From the NCBI GenBank assembly GCA_959347315.1, contig OY365810.1, positions 20,038,358 through 20,102,357 on the forward strand: DNA of 64,000 nt, written 5' to 3'. The position numbers and the translations under genes were made by a program. This document shows, piece by piece, positions 13,601-22,273 of this stretch. The notes beneath the pieces were generated by a model that worked only from the letters and a program-made list of their open reading frames with translations, was not told the origin of the DNA and made no database searches. Position 1 is the first letter of the stretch; each line of letters begins with the position of its first letter. The stretch is from Bimastos eiseni (taxonomy: Eukaryota > Annelida > Clitellata > Crassiclitellata > Lumbricidae).

Positions 13601-15948
13601 GCTTAGACCTTTACTTCCTGCATGATGATCTTGAGTGACTTGTAACTGAAACTGAACTTATGTGCCTAAGTGATTTTGCTTTCATCAACTACTCGCGAAT
13701 AAGGTGAACTCTTCTAATCCCTGGAGAATCGTGCAGTGTACGAGTTGTGTAGGATTTATGATTGTCATTTGTTTGCTGTAGGCAGTTGTCACCCTGGTCA
13801 CCATGTTTGGTATCCAGTGGATGTATGCACTGGCCAATGTTTTTGTGGCATTTCTAGTCTACATGTACATTGGATTGGCAAACCCTGGAGTTTTTCCAGG
13901 TGAGTCTATGCCATAACTGCGTACTTTTTCTGTTCCCTATCTCAAGACCCTGCTGCTATCCTAGTCCATGCCTTTGTTACTAGCTGACTTGACCATGCTG
14001 CTTGGTCTTGATTAGCCTGCCCAGAGCGCTGTGCTGATAGCCTGTCTCGACCAGGTTCTTTGCTCTGCTGCCCACCTCATTGGGCGCTTTTCTAAATACA
14101 CTCCTGTCTCGGACTACAAGCATGCTTCATGTAGGTCCTACTAAATTGTCTTAGAATCTATAGATTGAACTTCATGTCAATTAATTTGTTGACAGTTGAT
14201 TTAAAAAATGGAATTCACTCCTAAGTTACAAGTTGCAAATGCATAGGAAAAACCCGTGCTTGACTATGCATAAGACTCATTAGTCATTTGCTAAAGAAGC
14301 AGATGAGTTCATGTGTTAACTTATATTATTTTTTGAATTTTTCCAAGGCATAATGCCTCTATATTTAAATAGCGCCTCATAGAATAACTATGCAGAGGTG
14401 GTCTCAGTACGGAAACTCCCCGGTAAAAGAAACCCCTTTTAAGAGTGAAAGGCTGAAGAGTAGCCAGTCATTAGTTTACAAATAGATCAAGACAATCAGC
14501 AGAGCACTAGGAATTAGATGAGGATGCAGATAAATATGATTCAGAAGAGTCTGCTAGTATTTAGCTAGTCTGGTACTCATACTCATTTGAATGTTTGCAG
14601 TAAAGGTAAGTTTATAACTGGTGCAGTATATTTGCACTTAAACGCAGAACAGTCAGTCTCAGCTGCATCACACTGCTGTGAGAAGAGTGAGACAATTGTG
14701 ATAATTATGCATTATTTCACAATTTTGGATCGTTTGGTTTTAGGGATTGCACAGTTTAGCATTTTGGAATCATTAGGACAAAGAATAAAGAGGCTTTGCT
14801 GCAGGTAAGAAGAAAAATTGTGTTTTCTCTTTTGGAACTTGGCATGCATTCAGTGTTTTAATTTTATTATTTTAATCATCATGTTACTGTAACATGACAA
14901 CTGTAACATGTCTATTGTCTCCTTGGTTTCTTTTGATGTTTTGGAGTGGTGTCTTTTTCATGTGATCTTGCTCCTCTGATGTGAGAACCTGGTTATGCCT
15001 CTGTTTGAATGGATTGTCTACACAATTTTGATTATGCTAAGGGTTACATTTTTGTTCCATACATTTTATTAGAATTATGTTTCATCATCATTGTCAGTCA
15101 GCATCACATTATCATTATCAGTCAGCATTATCATTATCATCACTTACAAGTTCACAGAATCTGTCAACCTGCAGCTCATCTGCAATGTATCTGGAATTTT
15201 ATAAGGCTCATTTCATGAACATGTCAAAAGCAATGCACATGTAATTTTATGCTATTTTAAATCATCCTCATTATCATTATGATCATCACTTTCAAAAAAT
15301 GAATAAAGAATTTAGAGTAAAATATTTAATACTAATAAACAGAACTTGTAGTGTCTTTTAAGATCTCATGGGTATTTCATAAATGTCAATGAGCTAATAT
15401 TTAATTTGCATTGTTTAAACTTATTCTTTATGACGTTGACTAATTTCTAAACACCACGAAAGCCATTTTTGGCAAACTTCATTAGTTGTTTGGCACCGAG
15501 TGTTAACCCTTTCAACAAGCTAAATGTAATATTACGTTTTAGCAGGATTTTCACACATTGTGGCAAACGTTTGGTTGTGTGTGCAATCTATGCGCTGTGA
15601 TGATCATAATAATTACGTTTAGCATTGTTTCTCGTATTGATTATGTATGTATGTACGTACGTACGTACGTACTGTCTTGAAGTGAAAGTCTTGTTCTGTC
15701 TCAAATAAGAGGTCTCGATAAGTTTGCGTTGACTGTCTTAGATATCTGTACACGTTGCATGAATTGATTGACCTCAAGAAAGCATTTGACAATTTCAAAA
15801 TTGGAAGTTAGGGTTCATGGGTAAAGCCAGGATCTCATAACACAATAATATTAAAACCCTTTTAACGTGGAATTTCGTAGTTGTAAATTTTTCACATATT
15901 GTGGAATTGTATTGGCAGAAATAGCAAAAATGAACTTTTTCCTTTTTG

Positions 15949-15980
<32 letters not shown>

Positions 15981-18900
15981 CATGAATATATATGTATATA
16001 TGTATATATATATATACATATATATGTATGCATGCATGTCTGCATGTATGCACATATGTATATCTATATGTGTATATATATATATATATATATAAGCTGT
16101 GCACATGTGTGCAAGAATTTAGTGTGTGCACACAATTTATTTTGCCAAGATAACGAGTCCTGAGTTCTGTTTATGATGAAACTACGTATACTGAGTCTCC
16201 TAGCCGGCTGCAATGCTGCATCCTGCATTATTCCAAAAACTTTGGTTCCTTGGCTGATACTTATTTATTTTTAGACAAGGGACTTTTCTTAGGTTATCAG
16301 AACTTATCACCAAAGATTTTAGATATGATCTCGATTTAACTATCATCGCATTCAGCTCTGACCTGAGCACAAACGTGTGAAACATTTATAATGTTGCACA
16401 TGCATTATTTTTTTTGCACACAACCCCCAAATATTAAATCTTCCAGTCAGAATGCACAGGGTACTCAGAGGACTGCTAACAGTTGTGTGTATCGCTTATG
16501 ATATTTTGGTCATTTAGTCTAGCAATGAAGTGGAAGATGCACATCATGAGCATGACCTCGTGGCCCTTCTCAAACTGTGCTGAGAATTGGAGAGCCATTT
16601 CTAACAAGGACCATCTTCAGATGATCACCCTATAATGATGTTCCATGGTCATGATACCAAGTGGATTCAACCCCAATACAAGGATGACCTAGGCATTAGA
16701 TTTGCTAAATGCACCATCAAACTGATTTGCACATTTATTCTGTGGTTAACAGGAATGGCCACATATATAGCATAATTCTGGCCTAAGTTGAGTGAAATTC
16801 ATGCAAAAATGCAGGACCTTCAAATTGCAAAGAATAATTTTTATTACATTTCTATGGTATGGCAGTCATGGAGTACACATGGATAAGCATTTTAGAAGCA
16901 GACTTATATAAGACTTTGATGGTTTAATAAGCTCATGGGTCACAGCTTAATAGATACCAATGGAGTTTTGATTCATCCCTACAGCTTAAGAGCATCAAGA
17001 CCTATTTAAGGTGCAACTCTGAAGAACTTAAATTGGATGGGCTGTTAAATATACTTAATATACAGACTGACCAGGAAGTACAGATTTAGCTTGAATTATC
17101 TTTGTCTTATTGTATGTATCATGGATTCATGTTAGAGCCTACTGTGTAGATTAATTTTCTTAATGAAAAGGGAGATGCAATGTACTTTATCCACAGTATC
17201 GAGGGATCTCTAGATTGATCATCAGTCAACCTTCAGCTGTAGGACATGTGGTTCTTAGATAAAGCATGCAGATATTATGTGGATACAATACAATGTTGTT
17301 ACTGTACAGCTGCTCTATAGAACCTTGCTGTGTAATTAATGCAGAGGATGTATGAGTGTATTTACATAATTATAAGTCGTGAGTTGCTCATGAAAGTTGA
17401 TACCACAGTTGTATGGTCTCGAGACCGTGTTTTGTCAATAACTTAAAATTGCGTAAACGCAAACTTCACAATTTCAGGTTCTCTCTCAGACAAAACTTAT
17501 CGAGACCTCTTATTCGAGACAGAACATGACTTTCAATTCAAGACAGTTTCTAAAAATTCGAGACACTACCACGAGACCAAGACAACAGGCTTCCGAGACC
17601 AAGACACTAAAAAAACTGTCTCAAGACTTCTCAAATTTTTAGAAACTGTCTTGAAGTGAAAGTCGTGTTTTGCCTCGAATAAGAGGTCTCGATAAGTTTT
17701 GGGTTAACGGTCTTAAAGTCTTGCGCTAGAAACTGATACCAGAATCTATGAGAAATGGTAATTCTGGTTAACATGCGAGTCACATGATACTGAAATCAAT
17801 TCAATTATCTTAAAGTGGAAAAATGTCTGAGAGAGATCCTGAAATTGTGAAGTTTGTGTTTACGCAATTTGAAGTTATTGACAAAATAGCTATGGCGTGC
17901 CGCTTTGTCGTTGATGTAAAACCACCATAACCGAAACGATCAGAACAACTTTATAATTTCGTTTGATATTTGGCATCGAGTTTGCTTGTTTAAAATCGTT
18001 TATAATAATTATTTTGGACTTGTCCAAAAAGGCTTTCTTTATACTATTCAGAAGATAGGCCAAAGAAGAGATATCGAAATATAATAAAACGCGGCAATAT
18101 AAAAACTGTTATCGGGAGTTAGTACTATATACATTATAAGTTTCAAATTGAAATTACAAATGAACATTATTCCCGAATACTGATACAGTAGTATTTTGCA
18201 GCCTTTTATATAAGATCACTTGTCTTTTACTGTATCTTACTGTCTTGAACCTAGAGTCTCGGTCTTGGCACCTCACTGTCTCGGTCTAGGCACCTCACTG
18301 TCTCGGTCTTTTCTTGATCTTGAAGTTTCAAGTCTTGCATACAACACTGGTTGATACTAGGGCTGTCTCGCATAGGTGATTATCACTATTCGGCTGAATA
18401 CAAATAATGTTACGGATAATTCGTCAAATACGAATAGTATATAAAATAGAACAGACAACATTCAAAATTTCAAATGCAATCAAAAGTTTCAGTTCGGTAT
18501 ATTTAATACATAAACTAAAAGTAAACAGTTAACCTGTAAACTAGGAATGGAACAAGTTTAACTATTAAAATTTATTATTGCTGCAACCACAGCAAATATT
18601 ATGAGCAAATATTATGTTAATGAGAGTTACTTCAGTCCACTCGCCCTAGAAGCCACATCTGCAGAAACAGAGGTTCGAACCGCTAACCAATGGTCCCTTG
18701 AGATTTGAACCATTAGGCAAAGTTCCCAAGTCAGTGTTAATTTTGTTAGTGAAACTAGAACGAGATTGAATGTATGAAAGAAAACGAGAACTTGGAAGAA
18801 ATTATTAACTAGAACTAAATAATAACGGATATGATTCTGTGCAGAACTAAATAAAAACGAACTTGAAATCTTGAACAAAAACTATAGAAATTGCAAGTAT

Positions 18901-21069
18901 CAATTTAATTCCGGCCACACTTATGCAGGTCCAATCTAAAACGAAGCATCAGGATCTTTAGTATTAAAAAGTTTTAATTTCTAGCAAAGTTGAGCGACTT
19001 AGACATAACTAGACATGATGTTGATGTCACCAATGGCAAAATATCCAAGAAGAAATGGACAGATATTTATCAGAGGTGACAAAGTATAGCGGAGACAAAG
19101 GCTCCAGATCCTGGTCCGAACAAAGGACGATATATCCAGCATTATAGCTCCTGTAGCTGAAAACCTTCTCGTAGCTCGTGCTTTTCAGGCTAGTGTTGAT
19201 CTATTCGTTATGTAGACTTTTAACAGCAGGCAGACGCAATATGATGTCCATATCTTTGGAATGCAAGCTTTTCTTAGGCTAAATTTGAACGTTTTATAAG
19301 AATACTCGATAAACAACATTCCTTATTACTCATGGCCAATGAATGGCAGACGCGCGTTTACAGAAAACGGGGCCCTAGGCATAAACATTTAGGGGACTTC
19401 TGAATTTATACGCTGAGTCTGAGAGGCGGTCTGTAAATGACGCCACGCACCCATTGGAGGGATCATGCATCTGTGACGATTTGTGATGAAGGGGAAGAAA
19501 TCTGATACTTGTGACGTCACGTCATCACATCAATTATCAAAATACGCAACTTAATTTATTTAAAAATTTCACTTAATTAAACAGTGAGCCAGCTTCTGGT
19601 GGTGAAAAGGCTTAAAACATGCAGCCTTAGCCGATTGGGAGGGGCTATTCACATTAACAAAGCAATTATGAATTACCACACTACACTTCTCATGTGAATG
19701 CTTAGCTGCAAAAATAGAGAATATAAATTATTATATTTAAAATATTTCAGGCGTAAGAAATGTTATTTTGTATTAAAGTTTGCATTTATGCGGGGGTCCC
19801 TCATCGTCCCTTAGATTTTATTTTGTGTGAAATTTTGTCATTCATTTGGGGGCCCCTGAGATGTTGTTTTGTAGTTAATGTTTTCATTCATTTGGGACCT
19901 CTGAGATGTTATTTTGTATAGAATGGTTTCATTCATCTGGAGGCCCCTGAGACGTTATTCACATTAACTCACATTTTAATTGTATTTAATGTTTTCATGA
20001 TTTGGGGGCCCCCTGAGATTTGGGGGCCCTAGGCGTGCGCCTATAGGTAAACGCGCCACTGATGAATGGCGAGGGTCTGATTTATTGTTATTTCCCATAA
20101 CGAGATCAACAGATTAGACAAAGTGTAAATTAAAACCATAATTAAAAAGATTTGATGAATAAAAACTAAACTAAAATGCTTTGCCGAATTAAAACTAAAC
20201 TAAAACTAAAATGATTATCAGAACTAGAACTAAGCTGAAATGATTTACACTTAACTAAATAAAAACCAAAACAAAAATTATTTCTTGAACTAAATAACAC
20301 TGGTCCAAACCATTAACTGATGGTCCCTTGAGGTTCAAATCATTAGCAGATGAGGTTCAAACAATTAATTGATAGTCCCTTGAGGTTCGAACTGTTAACT
20401 GATGGTTCTTTAAGGTTCGAATTGCTAGCCAATTGTCTCTAGAGGTTTGAACCAGTAACAGATTTTCTCTTGAGATTCGAACGGTCAAAACGATTGTCCC
20501 TTGAGATTCAAACCGTGAAACTATGGTCCCTTGAGGTTTGAATCGATGGCCACTTGAGGTTCAAAGCATGTGCCTAAGATCCCTTGAGGTTTGAATCAAT
20601 ATCCAATGGTCCCTTGATGTTCAAATCATTTTGCCTAAGGTCCCTTTATTTTTTAACCATTAGCCGATGATTCCGGTAGGTTTAAACCATTAGGCGAATC
20701 TAATGAGGTTCAAATCATTTGACTTAGGTTCCTTGAGGTTTGAACCATTAGCCGACGGTCTCTTGACCATTAACCAATGGTCCCGGTAGGTTTGAACCAT
20801 GGACCGATGGTCCCTTGAGGTGTAAACCATTTGACCAATGTCCCTTGAGGTTTGATATAGCAAATGTTTTGCTATGGGCTATTTGCTGTTATTGTTGCAG
20901 GTCTGGCTCAGCTACACATGAACAGGTTGTGGTTAATCAGGGACAGCCAAACATGCTAACCACTTCTTCACAACTTACAGAGGACAATGAGGATTTTGCT
21001 TACAGGGAACGCTACCATCAATCTGAAATCGTTAAAGGGAAAAGTTTTGATGATTATGCAAGTGATTGA
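1607..21069 (+). CDS. SLC12A8: SLC12A8-like cation-chloride cotransporter, 3' part of gene (7 exons)
   Basis: This is a membrane transporter of the SLC12 (CCC/APC) family, member-8 type. The mammalian protein has been linked to polyamine/amino-acid and more recently NMN transport, so its substrate remains debated. Exons: 1607-1694, 2420-2566, 4102-4552, 9201-9292, 13782-13899, 14744-14804, 20901-21069, with the stop codon TGA at 21067. All splice sites are GT-AG and intron phases chain without conflict, giving about 374 codons. Landmarks matching vertebrate SLC12A8 in order are [51 protein letters not shown], and the C-terminal motif [11 protein letters not shown]. The N-terminal half, with the first transmembrane segments, lies left of the window. 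The large cytosolic loop in exon 3 is poorly conserved. The introns are packed with transposons. Confidence 0.9.
1695..2419 (+). other. Intron, nothing recognised
   Basis: Intron of the SLC12A8-like gene. It is AT-rich with no recognisable repeat or coding stretch. Confidence 0.6.
2420..2566 (+). CDS. SLC12A8: SLC12A8-like exon, [11 protein letters not shown] segment
   Basis: Acceptor gttag|GTATCC and donor AGGG|gtaact; 147 bp, 49 codons, phase 0 at both ends. The corresponding human segment is the same length by my recollection of the family. It encodes a transmembrane helix ([16 protein letters not shown]) followed by the conserved loop [11 protein letters not shown], which is typical of SLC12 proteins. 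Confidence 0.92.
2567..3589 (+). other. Intron, nothing recognised
   Basis: No conserved coding stretch was seen. The open frames at 2981-3205 and 3384-3587 have no family resemblance. The right end leads into an L2-like LINE tail. Confidence 0.5.
3590..3645 (+). mobile_element. L2-like LINE 3' tail relic
   Basis: TTGAAGAGGCACTATAT followed by caatttc matches the 3' end of the better-preserved LINE at 58590-58640. The preceding 200 bp may be 3' UTR of the same relic. Confidence 0.5.
3646..4101 (+). other. Intron, nothing recognised
   Basis: AT-rich intron end with a short (TA)n run near 3800. No repeat family was recognised. Confidence 0.5.
4102..4552 (+). CDS. SLC12A8: SLC12A8-like exon with transmembrane pair and cytosolic loop
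   Basis: Acceptor tttcatag|AGAGGTGC and donor AGTG|gtaaga; 451 bp, starting in phase 0 and leaving one base. The first part encodes two hydrophobic helices around [12 protein letters not shown] and [12 protein letters not shown], which match the family closely. The remaining roughly 100 codons are a charged, poorly conserved intracellular loop (many K, E, D, S, T). Bases 4241-4280 of this exon are repeated exactly at 4787-4826; see findings. Confidence 0.9.
4680..5350 (-). pseudogene. CR1/L2-type LINE reverse transcriptase C-terminal relic
   Basis: Minus-strand frames, broken by several shifts, carry the usual C-terminal LINE landmarks in order. These are a [16 protein letters not shown] segment (5344-5250), [15 protein letters not shown] (5020-4975), a SLHSAA segment, and [11 protein letters not shown] followed by [12 protein letters not shown] (4780-4690). 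This is the region after the RT thumb in CR1/L2 ORF2. It lies antisense in an SLC12A8 intron. Bases 4787-4826 inside it are identical to part of the upstream exon. Confidence 0.8.
5530..5720 (+). pseudogene. Tc1/mariner transposase relic
   Basis: Frames around 5560-5700 read [16 protein letters not shown], stop, [20 protein letters not shown], then [12 protein letters not shown] in another frame. This matches the second catalytic Asp region of Tc1/mariner DDE/D transposases (QDGAPCHT...W..SPDLNPIENLW), with a stop codon and a frameshift. It abuts the LINE relic on its left. Confidence 0.75.
5721..8114 (+). other. Intron stretch, little recognised
   Basis: It contains scattered G/C-run segments at 6470-6560 resembling 25225-25310 (a repeat with ...caatccccc). 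A faint transposase-like reading CVERFFSNE lies at 7265-7300, and a mariner-like solo end at 7991-8013. No gene was seen. Confidence 0.4.
7991..8013 (-). mobile_element. Mariner-like terminal repeat, solo end
   Basis: The minus strand reads TATACAGGATGACACAAAAG, the same terminus as at 1500-1526 apart from one or two changes. The adjoining inner sequence (aacggtgaatgaac) is also similar between the two. Confidence 0.5.
8115..8932. mobile_element. Fold-back element with long internally repetitive inverted repeats
   Basis: Left arm 8115-8355 and right arm about 8740-8932 are inverted copies, sharing CTATCAAAAGG, AAAATTAAAAGGGT and ATGAACAGAACGAGT. Both arms are built from short repeats of the type CAATCAAAAGGGCG with spacing changes. 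A short direct repeat, ttgatga (8108-8114 and 8933-8939), flanks it. The central roughly 380 bp is non-coding. The superfamily is not certain. Confidence 0.8.
9201..9292 (+). CDS. SLC12A8: SLC12A8-like exon, CNPWLSLFG segment
   Basis: Acceptor ttattgttag|AAAACATT and donor TTTGGG|gtaagt; 92 bp. Joined to the single base left by the previous exon it reads ENIVKH...[18 protein letters not shown]. The end matches the CNPWVSLLG motif just before the last transmembrane pair of vertebrate SLC12A8. The length (2 modulo 3) fits the phases on both sides, which supports this otherwise short exon. A nearer AG at 9241 would break the phase. Confidence 0.85.
9530..9995 (+). pseudogene. L2/CR1-type LINE relic, C-terminal fragment
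   Basis: The frames read [20 protein letters not shown] and [14 protein letters not shown]. This is the same family as the copy at 61400-62750 (MLDFKTASTIATSIV..., EATQIKRLQLIQNS). It then follows the same downstream nucleotide sequence (cccaaatatctt...aactttcaccatccagcc). It is broken by frameshifts and truncated. Confidence 0.85.
10199..10222. other. Short hairpin
   Basis: CTACAGCCTCCCCTAAGGGG is followed by ctgtag. It is an inverted repeat of about 11 bp arms with no known role. Confidence 0.4.
10556..10690 (-). mobile_element. L2-like LINE 3' tail, minus strand
   Basis: The reverse complement of tttatatagcgcccattcaa and gaagcgctcccgac matches the shared LINE tail GGGAGCGCYTCTGA...GGCGCTATATAAA found at 58570-58640. 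Confidence 0.65.
10805..11275 (-). mobile_element. LINE 3' UTR fragments, minus strand
   Basis: 10810-10850 (aagtaagcatgtaccttatt) and 11185-11270 (gataagaccac...gtgcgttggcatgtgggatct) match the 3' region of the minus-strand LINE at 25975-26330. A second L2-like tail (tttatatagcgccttttaag) lies at 10897-10930. The copies are truncated, with no coding capacity. Confidence 0.7.
11281..11440 (-). mobile_element. tRNA-derived SINE, copy 2
   Basis: It matches 760-975 (gaaatttgatatcg, gcctcgac, tcagtg, gcacactgagc, ttacgggc, accgctcta). On the minus strand it starts GTGGC...GAATGGTTAGAGCGGTTGGC, a type II tRNA-like head. Copy 2 has lost the B-box half. Confidence 0.65.
11816..13598. mobile_element. 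Non-autonomous hAT with exact 8-bp target duplication (outer)
   Basis: Starts CAGGGGTGCTGTTAACAATA and ends ATATTAATAGCCCTG. It is flanked by the exact duplication gtgcttag (11808-11815 and 13599-13606). The subterminal regions are built from AAGTATTGCAATACCAATAC-like units at the left (11840-11960) and AAAGTATCGCGATACT units at the right (13460-13590). It is the same family as 37266-39326. It contains a second hAT at 12694-13446 and no transposase. Confidence 0.92.
12694..13446. mobile_element. Non-autonomous hAT nested inside 11816-13598
   Basis: Starts CAGTGTTGGGCACGAGACC and ends GGTCTCGAGACCACATCCCTG-like. The duplication is gtttcgag / gtatcgag (12686-12693 and 13447-13454, 7 of 8). Both ends are arrays of CGAGACCAAGACC units. 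The interior 12843-13150 matches the two halves of the older hAT around 25460-25555 and 30959-31145. It is therefore a deletion derivative of that transposase-bearing family. Confidence 0.88.
13782..13899 (+). CDS. SLC12A8: SLC12A8-like exon, late transmembrane segments
   Basis: Acceptor tgctgtag|GCAGTT and donor CCAG|gtgagt; 118 bp, starting in phase 0 and leaving one base. It encodes [20 protein letters not shown] and [16 protein letters not shown], two hydrophobic helices. These align with the vertebrate segment ...IMFVIQWVYTL...VYFYIGRASPG near the C-terminus. Confidence 0.92.
14345..14520 (-). mobile_element. L2-like LINE 3' tail, minus strand
   Basis: tttaaatagcgcctcata and the following 100 bp resemble the reverse complement of the shared LINE tail and 3' UTR. 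Confidence 0.5.
14744..14804 (+). CDS. SLC12A8: SLC12A8-like short exon
   Basis: Acceptor ggttttag|GGATTG and donor TGCAG|gtaaga; 61 bp. With the base left by the previous exon it reads [20 protein letters not shown] and leaves two bases. This fits the vertebrate segment GSASNFSFFRWMRSLLLPSC in length and in the hydrophobic/basic pattern. Without it, the last exon would be out of frame. It is short, so it is supported mainly by phase and position. Confidence 0.8.
14805..17395 (+). other. Intron stretch with microsatellites
   Basis: It contains a short ACGT/TATG run at 15643-15672 and a long (TA)n/(TATG)n microsatellite at 15947-16095. The remainder is AT-rich with nothing recognised. Confidence 0.5.
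15947..16095. repeat. TA/TATG microsatellite
   Basis: Runs of TATATATA are interspersed with TATG, CATG and TATATG. Long open frames on both strands here only reflect the period and are not genes. Confidence 0.9.
17404..18349 (-). mobile_element. GAGACC-rich hAT MITE, copy A
   Basis: Flanked by the exact 8-bp duplication gttgatac (17396-17403 and 18350-18357). Ends are CACAGTTGTATGGTCTCGAG and, reversed, CAGTGTTGTATGCAAGAC. Roughly 200-330 bp at each end consist of degenerate GAGAC-containing units (cgagacc, gagacaga, ctcggtctt). The AT-rich middle is shared with copy B at 32276-33083, which lies in the opposite orientation. There is no coding capacity. Confidence 0.92.
18660..18731. repeat. 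Minisatellite, left remnant
   Basis: Units such as aggttcgaaccgctaaccaa and tggtcccttgagatttgaac are the same as in the array at 20303-20870. The array is split here by the hAT-like insertion at 18732. Confidence 0.8.
18732..20302. mobile_element. hAT-like element inserted in a minisatellite
   Basis: Starts CAGTGTTAATTTTGTTAGTG and ends TTGAACTAAATAACACTG, both abutting the same minisatellite. Subterminal regions are degenerate repeats of aactaaaactaaaatgat type. The flanking octamers (tcccaagt, gtccaaac) agree poorly, so the duplication is decayed or lost in the repeat. It contains another hAT at 19347-20061. Confidence 0.65.
19347..20061. mobile_element. Non-autonomous hAT nested in 18732-20302
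   Basis: Exact 8-bp duplication atgaatgg (19339-19346 and 20062-20069). Ends CAGACGCGCGTTTAC and, reversed, CAGTGGCGCGTTTACC, each followed by a GGGGCCCTAGGC-type block. The right part (19790-20040) is three to four degenerate tandem units of tttgggggcccctgagatgt type, about 62 bp each. Confidence 0.92.
20303..20870. repeat. Minisatellite, main array
   Basis: About 18 degenerate units near 30 bp, of the type ggtcccttgaggtttgaacc + attagccgat. The array ends only about 30 bp before the acceptor of the last SLC12A8 exon at 20901. There are no unique spacers and no cas-like genes. Confidence 0.88.
20901..21069 (+). CDS. SLC12A8: SLC12A8-like terminal coding exon
   Basis: Acceptor ttattgttgcag|GTCTGG. 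The first base completes AGG (Arg) with the two bases left by the previous exon. It then encodes SGSATHEQ..., the conserved tail [20 protein letters not shown] and a short end ...DDYASD before TGA at 21067-21069. The tail matches vertebrate SLC12A8 (LTQENADFATRDRYHHSSLV). No canonical AATAAA was seen in the next 400 bp. Confidence 0.93.
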
Positions 21070-21479
21070 ATTGAATAGTCTTTAAATCTACTTATTGTCT
21101 ATATTCAAATTCATAAGACTGAATGTATATCATTTACCATTTACTTGGTGTTAAAGATAAAGTATGTTTTCCTTATCACAGTTATAGTGTTATTGATGTA
21201 GCACAAATAGACTGCTAATGTGAAATTTGGGGTTTGAATTTGAGTAAATCACTTATTATTATAGTTTGCATCTGAGTATATATGATGATTTATGTCTATT
21301 ATATATATCTCTATTTTCAATAATTCTGTACCAATTAATTTTCTTATAGTGATTTGTTTGTATTTATTTATGTCCTGCAAGCTTTCACATGATGCAGTTC
21401 AGTTGTGGAAATGTATCAGATGGCAGATTGTCGGACAGGTTGTTTCAAGAATTCCAATCTGGCTTACTGACCCTTGCAT
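21070..21479 (+). other. Probable 3' UTR and intergenic sequence
   Basis: AT-rich sequence after the SLC12A8 stop codon. There is no repeat I recognise. Confidence 0.45.
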
Positions 21480-21822
21480 TGATGCATAACTGTCTCCTTG
21501 GGTCTGCCCCGCCTACCTTTTGGCTCTCTGCACTAGGATCTCCTCTATTCCGCACCGGGTTTCCCTTCGTTCCTCTGCCCGCAGACTTCTGGTGGTTCCT
21601 CGCATGCGCTCTGCCACGTCCCAATTCAGGAGCTTTGCCTACGTGAGTCCCAAAAAGCTAGAACAGCCTTCCGTTTCCTCTTTGGAAGGAGTTGCTTTCT
21701 CTCTCCCCTGCTGCCTCTGGAAGCGCTTGAAGACTTTCCTTTTTTCTGTTTAGCTTTGTGTTGAGTCATGAGTGCCTCTGATTCGAGTGGCACAATATAA
21801 GTGCCCCATTACATTACATTAC
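21480..21822 (+). mobile_element. L2-like LINE 3' end relic with ATTAC tail
   Basis: Broken reading frames resemble the LINE C-terminus (ESQKARTAFRFLFG...). They are followed by ctgtttagctttgtgttgag, tgcctctgattcgagtggca and a (ATTAC)n tail. The reverse complement of the same 3' end is at 39825-39900. Confidence 0.75.
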
Positions 21823-22059
21823 AAGTGAGTCCGTGGAACTAGAAGCACCCGACGTGCTGCAATGTCAGATACTGGAGATACACAACAGGCAGGATGGAGT
21901 ACAGCCAAGAGAGCAGTGAGAGACTGGAGCTGGAATGCGGTCAGAGATCCGCTGGGCCACAGGCAGCCAATGCAGCACACTGTACATATAGGCAATTTTA
22001 ATGATAGGATTCAGTTCAACTCTTTCAGCTCTTTAAGTTCAGCTCTTTCTTACATGAAA

Positions 22060-22271
22060 AGCGTTTCTAGGTCAAGCTCCACGTTATCTTTGTGATCTTA
22101 CCAGGCAGCCTATCTCGACTACTTCTGGACGTCCTCTCCACTCTGTAGACCATCTGGACGTTCTAGTACCTCGGTCTAGAACTGCCACAGCTCAGCATCG
22201 TGCTTATGCCTCTGTTGGCCCTTCGCTGTGGAACAGTACACGTGTTCCTGCTCTGACTCGTGCTGCAATGT
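22060..22271 (+). pseudogene. LINE ORF2 C-terminal relic (left part)
   Basis: It reads APRYLCDLTRQPISTTSG, HSVDHLDVLVPRSRTATAQH and RAYASVGPSLWNSTRVPALT, the usual C-terminal end of CR1/L2 ORF2. It is interrupted by the mariner-like element at 22274. The tail at 23880-23985 probably continues it. Confidence 0.8.
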
Positions 22272-22273
22272 TA

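Noticed and set aside
15795..16163. Several overlapping open frames of 60-100 codons on both strands
   Set aside because: They are translations of the TA/TATG microsatellite with a Tyr/Ile repeat composition.
18358..18660. hAT-like left end TAGGGCTGTCTCGCATAGG
   Set aside because: No partner end or duplication could be found, so it is not listed as an element.
20303..20870. Possible repeat-spacer array
   Set aside because: Units are degenerate along their whole length; it is a minisatellite.
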